Below, one piece after another: positions 57,988 through 64,000 of a stretch of DNA of 64,000 nucleotides; position 1 is the first letter of the stretch; the number at the start of each line of letters is the position of its first letter. Below the pieces are notes generated by a model. The model was given only the letters and a program-made list of their open reading frames with translations, was not told where the DNA came from and made no database searches. Made by a program: the position numbers and the translations under genes. The stretch is from Naasia sp. SYSU D00948 (GTDB taxonomy: Bacteria > Actinomycetota > Actinomycetes > Actinomycetales > Microbacteriaceae): positions 1,663,127 through 1,727,126 of the forward strand of contig NZ_JAFMTA010000001.1 in NCBI RefSeq assembly GCF_017916515.1. The letters are read 5' to 3'.

Positions 57988-59112
57988 TCAGAGGTCGGCG
58001 TGCAGCTGCCAGACCTTCTCGGCGGAGTCCCGCCAGTGGAACGCCTTCGCGCGGTCGCGGCCGCGGACGCGCAGTCGTTCGAGGAGCACGGGGTCGACGA
58101 CCGTCGCGCTGATGGCGTCCGCCAGGCGCTCGGGATAGGACGCGCGCGGCTCCCGCGACACGGCCACGCCGGCTCCGTCCGTGACCTCGAGGAGGGCCGG
58201 GACGTCGGAGTGGAGGACCGGGGTGCCGAGGGAGAACGCCTCGAGCACGCTGAGCCCGAAGCCCTCGGCGACGCTCGGCTGGACGAAGGCGACCGCGCCC
58301 GCCATGGCGACCGCGAGCTCCTCGTCGGTGAGCAGGCCGAGGCTCAGCACGCGCCCGTCGGGGACGCCGGCCTCGGCGAGGACGGCCCCGAGGGGCCGCG
58401 GTCCGGTGGGGACACCGGCGAGCACGAGCGGGATGTCGGGGACGCCGGGCAGGGCGAGCGCGGCGAGCAGGGCGTCGAGCGCCTTGTGCGGCTGCAGTCC
58501 CGCCATGGCGAGCAGGTACGCCGACGGCAGGCCGAGCCGCCGGGCGACCGCCTCGCGGTTCGCCGGCAGGCGCAGCGACGGCGCACCGCCGATGACGCGG
58601 ACGCGGTGGCCGAGATCGAGGTGCGGCTCCAGCTCCTCAGCGACCGCGTGGGTGGGCACGACGATCGCGTCCGCATGCTTGGCGGCCCGCTTCGCCATCG
58701 CTCGCTGCCACGACGACCGGTCGGCGGAGTCGGGCGAGGTCCACGGCGTCGCGTCGTGGATCGTGACCACCACCTGGTCACCCGGGCGGGCCTCGCGGTC
58801 GTGGGCCCGCAGGGGCGCGAGCAGGGTCGGGGAGTGGATCATGCCGCGCAGCGGGACCGTGGTCAGTCCGTGCTGCCAGGCGGCGTAGAGCTCGCGCCGG
58901 GCGAGGGCGCTCTTGTGGAGCCCGGCCAGCCCCGGGAGGCGCCGCCGCAGCTCGCCGTACTCGGCGTCGGTGGAGGCGGCGACGATCCCCTCGACGTCGC
59001 AGTCCTGCGGAGCCGTCGCGATGAGCGCGCGCGTGATCTCCTCGGTGTAGCGCGCCACACCGCGCGGCGAGCCCTCGAGCACGCTGTCGACGATCACGCG
59101 GAGGGTCACCAT
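57988..59112 (-). CDS. Glycosyltransferase family 4 protein
   Basis: 374-aa GT-B enzyme. The N-terminal acceptor domain starts TLRVIVDSVLEGSPRGVARYTEEI. The C-terminal donor domain has LLAMAGLQPHKALDALLAAL and the EX7E region VQPSVAEGFGLSVLEAFSLG. It probably adds a sugar to a cell-surface polysaccharide exported by the ABC transporter just upstream (32 bp). The GTG at 59109 is an alternative start. Confidence 0.87.
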   Translation of the reverse strand: MVTLRVIVDSVLEGSPRGVARYTEEITRALIATAPQDCDVEGIVAASTDAEYGELRRRLPGLAGLHKSALARRELYAAWQHGLTTVPLRGMIHSPTLLAPLRAHDREARPGDQVVVTIHDATPWTSPDSADRSSWQRAMAKRAAKHADAIVVPTHAVAEELEPHLDLGHRVRVIGGAPSLRLPANREAVARRLGLPSAYLLAMAGLQPHKALDALLAALALPGVPDIPLVLAGVPTGPRPLGAVLAEAGVPDGRVLSLGLLTDEELAVAMAGAVAFVQPSVAEGFGLSVLEAFSLGTPVLHSDVPALLEVTDGAGVAVSREPRASYPERLADAISATVVDPVLLERLRVRGRDRAKAFHWRDSAEKVWQLHADL

Positions 59113-59143
59113 GTCGGGCGGGACTCCGGGAAGGAGACGCTCA

Positions 59144-59875
59144 TCAGCCGCGCATGTGTGCGACGGCGTCCTTGCTCGGCCCGTCGAACTCGAGTCGGCC
59201 GTCCCGGATCAGGATGCCCCGGTCGCAGATGCTCGACACCATGTCGAGGTCGTGGCTCACGACCACCAGGGTCTTCCCGCGCTCGTGCAGCTCGCGGATC
59301 TTCGCGAGGCACTTGTGCTGGAACGGCTCGTCGCCGACGGAGAGGATCTCGTCGACGAGCAGGATGTCCACCTCGGTGTGGATCGCGACCGAGAACGCGA
59401 GCCGGAGGAACATCCCGGACGAGTAGTGCTTCACCTCGGTGTCGATGAACTTCTCGATCTCGCTGAAGGCGACGATCTCGTCGAAGCGGTCGTCGATCTC
59501 CTTCTGGCTCATGCCGAGGATCGCGGCGTTGAGGTAGATGTTCTCGCGGCCGGAGAGGTCCGGGTGGAATCCGGCCCCCACCTCGATGAGGCCCGCGACG
59601 CGGCCCCGCGTGAGGATCTCGCCGCGGTCGGGCTGGTACACGCCCGAGATGAGCTTCAGAAGGGTGGACTTGCCGGACCCGTTGAACCCGAGGAGGGCGA
59701 CCGATTCGCCCGCGTTGATGACGAAGTCGACGCCGTCGAGCGCCTCGAACGTGCTCGCGATCTTCTTGCGCCGGATCGCGGCGATGAACGTCTCCTTGAG
59801 GGAGTGGGTGTGCCGCAGCAGGAAGCGCTTCCCGACGCCCGAGACGATGATCGCCGCGCCGTCGATGCCCTGCAC
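59144..59875 (-). CDS. Polysaccharide ABC exporter ATP-binding protein (Wzt/TagH type)
   Basis: 243-aa ATPase. Walker A is LLGFNGSGKSTLL, the family-specific GAGFHPDLSGRENIYLN precedes the signature HYSSGMFLRLAFSVAI, and Walker B is DILLVDEILSVGD. No C-terminal carbohydrate-binding domain, so export does not depend on a terminal-sugar tag. GTG 59875 lies 4 nt after the permease stop and matches family N-termini; TTG 59896 would overlap it. Confidence 0.9.
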   Translation of the reverse strand: MQGIDGAAIIVSGVGKRFLLRHTHSLKETFIAAIRRKKIASTFEALDGVDFVINAGESVALLGFNGSGKSTLLKLISGVYQPDRGEILTRGRVAGLIEVGAGFHPDLSGRENIYLNAAILGMSQKEIDDRFDEIVAFSEIEKFIDTEVKHYSSGMFLRLAFSVAIHTEVDILLVDEILSVGDEPFQHKCLAKIRELHERGKTLVVVSHDLDMVSSICDRGILIRDGRLEFDGPSKDAVAHMRG

Positions 59876-59879
59876 GGTC

Positions 59880-60752
59880 TCAGAGGTCCTGGGCAAAGCG
59901 GCTCTCCAGTCTGCGGAAGACGAACTGGCCGAGAAGGAGCGTCACGGCGGCGATGCCGAAGGCGGCCAGGCTGTACTCGGTGAGGTTCGGCGGAGCGTCG
60001 AATGCGTTGTTCGTGGTGGGAGCCCAGAAGCCCGCGTGGAAGAGCTCCACGGCCGCGGTCAGCGGATTGAGCTGGTAGAGCACCATCACCCACTCCGGCA
60101 CGATGTCCCGGACCATCGTCCACTGGTAGAGGACCGGCGAGATCCACGTGGCGACGAGGATGATGAGCTCGACGAAGTTCTGCGCGTCCCGGAAGGACAC
60201 GTTGACCGAGCCGAAGAGCATGCTGAGGCCGATGGCGAAGGCGAGGATGATCGCCATCCCGAGCAGGATGCCGAGCACGTCCGGAACCGACGGGCGCCAC
60301 CCGACGAGCAGGCAGACGAAGAGGAGCACGACGGCCTGCGGGAGGAAGTTGACGAACGCGACGAAGGTGGACGCGACCGGGAACATCTCCCGCGGCAGGT
60401 AGATCTTCTTGATGAGGGCGGCGTTGTCGACGAGCGACCTCGTGCCGTTGGAGAACGCCTCGCTGAAGAGGTTGATCGTGATCAGGCCGGAGAACAGGTA
60501 GATCGGGTAGTTCTCGATCGTCGAGTTCAGGCGGAGGAACACACCGAGGGCCAGGAAGAAGACCAGGAACTGGGTCACCGGCTTCACATAGGACCAGAGC
60601 CAGCCGAGGGCGGATCCGCGGTAGCGGACCCGGACCTCCTTCCGGACGAGGAGCGCGAGGAGGTAGCGCCGGCGCACGACATCGATGAGTCCGGCCCCAC
60701 GGCCGGGTCGGACGAAGTCGCGAGTGTCGGCGGGGGCCACCGTGTTGGTCAA
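59880..60752 (-). CDS. Polysaccharide ABC exporter permease (Wzm/TagG type)
   Basis: 290-aa ABC-2 permease with six transmembrane helices. LLALLVRKEVRVRYRGSALG is the amphipathic N-terminal stretch and SFRDAQNFVELIILVATWIS is characteristic. The open frame begins at TTG 60752; GTG 60740 is an alternative. Forms the export channel with the ATPase downstream. Confidence 0.9.
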   Translation of the reverse strand: MTNTVAPADTRDFVRPGRGAGLIDVVRRRYLLALLVRKEVRVRYRGSALGWLWSYVKPVTQFLVFFLALGVFLRLNSTIENYPIYLFSGLITINLFSEAFSNGTRSLVDNAALIKKIYLPREMFPVASTFVAFVNFLPQAVVLLFVCLLVGWRPSVPDVLGILLGMAIILAFAIGLSMLFGSVNVSFRDAQNFVELIILVATWISPVLYQWTMVRDIVPEWVMVLYQLNPLTAAVELFHAGFWAPTTNNAFDAPPNLTEYSLAAFGIAAVTLLLGQFVFRRLESRFAQDL

Positions 60753-60802
60753 GAGCGAGGTTCCCCAGTCGGAGTCGAGTCGAACGGCGGATGGCCGGTT
60801 CG

Positions 60803-60808
60803 ATTGTA
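60803..60808 (-). promoter_or_regulatory. Putative -10 box of the polysaccharide export operon
   Basis: TACAAT on the minus strand, about 50 nt upstream of the permease start and between it and the DUF6541 gene stop. The -35 region is poor. Confidence 0.45.
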
Positions 60809-60824
60809 GACGGCGGCCTCGGTC

Positions 60825-62804
60825 TCAGCCGCAGGCGGTGATGCGGTGCAGGGTCGCGTCGCCGGAGCGGGCCACCTCCGGGCCGAGGGCGGCGGGATCC
60901 GTGCGGTCGATGCCCGCGAACAGCTCCGCCTGCGGATCGCCGTTCCACAGCAGGCCGGGGGAGACGAGGACGTGAGTGGCTCCCAGGCGGTCGAGGGCCT
61001 CGCAGACGCGGGCGTCGGCGGAGACGAGGTCGAGTCCGGAGGCGACGAGGAGCCGGTCCGGATCCCAGTCGCCCGTCAGGTGCGGGAAGAGCGGCTCCCG
61101 GTCCCCGATCGCCCAGGTCAGCGCCGAGCCGTTCCACGGGTTGCCGACGATGACGGCGTCGGCGGGGGTGAGCTCCGGCAGCTGCTCGAGGAGCGCCGCC
61201 GTTCCGGTGTCGAGGAGCCGGCCGTCCTTGTCCTCCGCGATCCGGAACTGATCGCCGATCTCGCCGGCGATGGTGCGCAGGGACGCGCCGGGCCACGACG
61301 TGAGGAGGACGACCGCCGCGAGCGCCGCGGCCAGCAGCGGCCGGAGGCGGGGGCGGAGCCGCTCCGCGACCGCGCGCGCCAGCGCGTGCACCCCGAGCGC
61401 CGCCAGGGCGGGGACGACCATGGCGAGCGTCGCGTACAGCCGGAACTTGTCCTTGTACCAGACGCCCGTCGCGAGCTTCGCGAGATCGCTGTTGGAGCCC
61501 GCCGAGAGCGTGTAGAGGATCCCGGCGAGGAGGAACGCGACCGGCACCCAGCGGGTGCCGGGGTGCAGGAGGCACGCGATGAGGCCGGCGATCGTCGCGA
61601 CCACGAGCGCCCAGGGGACCGGGAGGGCGCTCTCACCCGGTCCCGCGGGCGGGGTCAGCAGCAGCACCTGGAGGAACGACTCCCCGAGGCTCTGCCGTGC
61701 GATCGCGGGCCCGCCGTTCAGCCGGTCGGAGATCGGCCGGTCCGACACGGCGTAGTGCTCGAGCACGAGGTAGGCGGCGGCTGCTCCCGCGAGGAGCACC
61801 GCGAGCACACCGGCGGCCAGCCAGAGAAGGGTCCGTCGCCGCGTGCCCGGGTCCCTCAGCCGGGGGCGCAGCCGGGCGAGCCCGAACGCGGCGACGGCCG
61901 GCACCGCGAACACGGCGAAGCTGAACAGGGCCCGCGGGTGCGCGAACGCCTCCGCGACCAGCCACAGCCCGACGAGCAGCGCGCCGGCACGCCTGCCCAG
62001 GTCGCCGCGCATCGTCTCGACGAGCAGGGCGAGCCCGGCCGGCATCAGCGCCATGGCGAGGCCGGTGGGATAGAGGACGCCCCACTCGAGCAGCAGGTAC
62101 GGGAAGCCCGCCGACGCCGACGCGGCCAGGGCCGCCACGGCGGCCACGATCCGCCGGTCCGCGGAAGCCGGAGCGAGGACCGCTGCGAGGAAGGCGGACC
62201 CGGCGGCGAAGACCGCGCCGGCCGTGACGATCCAGACGGCGTTCGTGGCGACGGGGATCGAGACGCCGGGCAGGTCGGCGACGAGCGAGACGGCCGCGTG
62301 CCAGGCCGCGGGGTAGAACTCGAGTCCCGTGCCCGGATGGGTCATCCGGTACAGCGTGAACGAGGAGGCGTCACCGGTCGCCTGGATCCAGGCGACGGCG
62401 TTCAGGTGGAAGACGCCGTCGTAGGACTGACTGACGAGGCCGGGGGAGGGCACGGCCTGGAACGCGATCCAGCCGGTCAGGACGGTCGCGGCGACGACGC
62501 AGGCGGCGACGATCGCGGTCGTCCCCGCCGCCGGCTGCGGGGGCCGGGACCGGCGGCGGCGCACCAGCAGCGCGAGGACGGCGGCGGGGACCGTGAGCGC
62601 GGCGGGCGCACACCAGCCGAACGGAACCGACAGGAGCGAGGCGAGGACGGCGGAGGTGCCGATCAGGGCGACGGAGAGCGCTCCGGACAGGGCGAGGAGC
62701 CGCAGTCCCCGCAGTCCGAGCGCCCAGGCGAGCAGGCCGCCGGGTACGAGGATCCACAGCGCGGCGGCCAGGACCGCCGGCGCGGCCCCGAGCCAGTCAG
62801 GCAA
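60825..62804 (-). CDS. DUF6541-family multi-pass membrane protein
   Basis: 659 aa, with about fifteen transmembrane helices in residues 5-505 and an extracytoplasmic C-terminal domain. FQAVPSPGLVSQSYDGVFH and YPAAWHAAVSLVADLPG resemble the DUF6541 family seen next to actinobacterial wall-glycan genes; topology is that of a GT-C glycosyltransferase or polymerase (inference). The open frame begins at TTG 62804, overlapping the GtrA stop by 8 bp. Confidence 0.78.
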   Translation of the reverse strand: MPDWLGAAPAVLAAALWILVPGGLLAWALGLRGLRLLALSGALSVALIGTSAVLASLLSVPFGWCAPAALTVPAAVLALLVRRRRSRPPQPAAGTTAIVAACVVAATVLTGWIAFQAVPSPGLVSQSYDGVFHLNAVAWIQATGDASSFTLYRMTHPGTGLEFYPAAWHAAVSLVADLPGVSIPVATNAVWIVTAGAVFAAGSAFLAAVLAPASADRRIVAAVAALAASASAGFPYLLLEWGVLYPTGLAMALMPAGLALLVETMRGDLGRRAGALLVGLWLVAEAFAHPRALFSFAVFAVPAVAAFGLARLRPRLRDPGTRRRTLLWLAAGVLAVLLAGAAAAYLVLEHYAVSDRPISDRLNGGPAIARQSLGESFLQVLLLTPPAGPGESALPVPWALVVATIAGLIACLLHPGTRWVPVAFLLAGILYTLSAGSNSDLAKLATGVWYKDKFRLYATLAMVVPALAALGVHALARAVAERLRPRLRPLLAAALAAVVLLTSWPGASLRTIAGEIGDQFRIAEDKDGRLLDTGTAALLEQLPELTPADAVIVGNPWNGSALTWAIGDREPLFPHLTGDWDPDRLLVASGLDLVSADARVCEALDRLGATHVLVSPGLLWNGDPQAELFAGIDRTDPAALGPEVARSGDATLHRITACG

Positions 62805-63282
62805 CGGTCGACCGCTCCCCGGCTCTGCTGCCGGCTGCCGCCGCGCCGACGGTCTCCGACGCCGCCGTCACCGCGGGTGCGCGGAACACCACGAAGTGGT
62901 ACAGCGCGAACCGCACCAGCACGACGACGCCGATGCTCACGATGTTCACGAGGTTCAGCAGGAGGGCCGACAGGTAGCCGAACGATTCGAGCGTGACGGC
63001 TCCCGCCGCGACGATGCCGGCGCCGATCGCCGTGCAGAGCGCGTTGACGGCGAGGAACAGCATGAGCTCGAGCATCCGGCCCCGGCCCTGGCGGTGCCGG
63101 AACGCCCATTCGCGGTTGCCGAGGTACGCGTTCACGAGCGCGATCAGCGACGAGACGACCTTCGCCGAGACGGCGTCCCATCCGAAGACGAGGAGGAAGA
63201 GGTTGAAGGTGGCGAGCTCGAGAACGGTGCTCGTCGCCCCGACGATGAGGAAGCGTCCTCCCGATCGGAGCATGTCCCGCAT
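62797..63282 (-). CDS. GtrA-family membrane protein 2
   Basis: 161 aa, four helices. GRFLIVGATSTVLELATFNL and ANAYLGNREWAF-like NAYLGNREWAF signature. A second in-frame ATG is at 63273. Adjacent to a divergent GT2, the usual partner for GtrA in lipid-linked sugar transfer. Confidence 0.87.
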   Translation of the reverse strand: MRDMLRSGGRFLIVGATSTVLELATFNLFLLVFGWDAVSAKVVSSLIALVNAYLGNREWAFRHRQGRGRMLELMLFLAVNALCTAIGAGIVAAGAVTLESFGYLSALLLNLVNIVSIGVVVLVRFALYHFVVFRAPAVTAASETVGAAAAGSRAGERSTVA

Positions 63283-63355
63283 CCGCTCTGCCCCCAATCC
63301 GGCCTCGACTACGCTACTACGGGCGACCGCGGGGACGGCGGAGGAGGGGGACGAC

Positions 63356-64000
63356 GTGACCCACGTCGCCGTCGTGATGCCCGCCTTCAACGAGGCGGAC
63401 GCGCTCCGCGAGTTCGTTCCGGAGGTGGTCCGGGCGGTCCGCCGCGTCGCCGATCGCGTCTCGGTCGTCGTCGTGGACGACGCCTCGGCCGACGGCACGG
63501 CGGACGCCGTGCGCGAGCTCGACCTGCCGGCAGGCGTCACCGTCGCCGCGATCCGCAACGACGAGAACCTCGGCCACGGGCCGTCCGCCCTGCGCGCCTA
63601 CGCCGCCGGCTACAGCACGGGCGCGGAGTGGATCGTGCACGTCGACGGCGACGGGCAGTTCCTGGGCGAGGACGTCGCCGCGGTCGTCGCGCAGCTCGCC
63701 TTCGAGCCCGCCGCGCGCGGAGTGCGCCGGCATCGCCGCGACCCCTGGTATCGCAAGGCGGCGACCCTCGTCGTCATGCTGGGGGCCTCCGCTCTCGCCG
63801 GCGGGCGCATCCCGGACGTCAACACGCCGCTGCGGGCCTATCGCCGCCCCGTGCTCGGCCGACTGCTCGCCGCCACCGACGCGATGGCGCTCGTCCCGCA
63901 CGTCCACTTCTCGATCCTCGAGCGCACGTGGCGGCTCGGGGTGGGCAAGGTCCGCGTGCGTCACGTGGCGAGGAGGGGGCGGTCCGCCGAGGGCTCGATG
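63356..64000 (+). CDS. Family 2 glycosyltransferase, cut by window end
   Basis: At least 215 codons, open to the window edge. GTG 63356 has GGAGGAGGGGG upstream. Translation gives VAVVMPAFNEADALREFVPE, VVVVDDASADGTADAV, a DXD motif in HVDGDGQFL, and NTPLRAYRRPVL. It resembles dolichol-phosphate sugar synthases. Likely works with the GtrA protein encoded divergently. Confidence 0.85.
   Translation, partial: MTHVAVVMPAFNEADALREFVPEVVRAVRRVADRVSVVVVDDASADGTADAVRELDLPAGVTVAAIRNDENLGHGPSALRAYAAGYSTGAEWIVHVDGDGQFLGEDVAAVVAQLAFEPAARGVRRHRRDPWYRKAATLVVMLGASALAGGRIPDVNTPLRAYRRPVLGRLLAATDAMALVPHVHFSILERTWRLGVGKVRVRHVARRGRSAEGSM

Noticed and set aside
60846-62996. 716-codon plus-strand ORF
   Set aside because: Repetitive Arg/Glu/Gly-rich translation opposite a clear membrane-protein gene, typical of high-GC antisense frames.

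Overview
The window is high-GC throughout, uses many GTG starts and has many 4-bp ATGA/GTGA gene overlaps. Its gene content points to an actinobacterium, most likely the family Microbacteriaceae (inference). Pointers are sdhCDAB with two membrane anchors, an actinobacterial acyl-CoA carboxylase set (biotinylated alpha, beta, epsilon), a polyprenol-phosphate mannose synthase, an LpdA-type quinone reductase, DUF4232 and DUF6541 proteins, and many genes preceded by a TANNNT box only 6-7 nt before the start codon, the signature of leaderless transcription. No rRNA, tRNA, transposase or CRISPR array was seen.

Layout. 0.1-4.7 kb: a ribokinase, then riboflavin operon ribD-ribE-ribBA-ribH (minus) behind an FMN riboswitch. 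4.7-6.5 kb: a gene-poor, less GC-rich patch with a tandem winged-helix protein and a tiny membrane protein, possibly a remnant of a mobile replicon. 6.5-11 kb: xthA-trpS-GNAT-HAD and a YihY/BrkB membrane protein. 11.2-12.1 kb: an AbiEi/DUF559-like gene bracketed by two copies of an 80-bp palindromic repeat. 12.3-16 kb: succinate dehydrogenase. 16.1 kb: manC. 17.5-33.5 kb: a nucleoside region with two BMP lipoproteins, an ABC importer (ATPase and two permeases), cytidine deaminase, thymidine phosphorylase, nucleoside hydrolase, a divergent S-adenosylhomocysteinase-like enzyme, an IclR regulator, adenosine deaminase, an orphan PTS IIB, a phosphopentomutase/phosphomannomutase-family enzyme and purine nucleoside phosphorylase. 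Together they would import nucleosides and route base and sugar to salvage and glycolysis.

33.6-45.5 kb: quinone reductase, a secreted protein, acyl-CoA carboxylase alpha chain, a glycosyltransferase, a two-kinase/one-regulator signalling set (the first kinase lacks its ATP-binding motifs), a monooxygenase, Maf and a TrmA-like RNA methyltransferase. 45.6-48.7 kb: a second regulator/kinase/membrane-partner set. 48.8-49.02 kb: a promoter, four successive hairpins and a terminator with no ORF, a candidate structured small RNA, followed by a third copy of the palindromic repeat.

49.2-64 kb: acyl-CoA carboxylase epsilon and beta, polyprenol-phosphate mannose synthase, biotin ligase, PH-domain protein, GtrA, purK-purE-LCP, an SGNH lipoprotein and a surface-polysaccharide block (glycosyltransferase, Wzt/Wzm-type ABC exporter, DUF6541 protein, GtrA, and a GT2 cut by the window end).

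The observations most worth follow-up are the dispersed palindromic repeat flanking the AbiEi-like gene, the candidate RNA at 48.86-49.01 kb, the divergent SAH hydrolase homologue with its putative IclR operator, and the pseudo-kinase/kinase pair. All calls come from reading the sequence; no database search was run.
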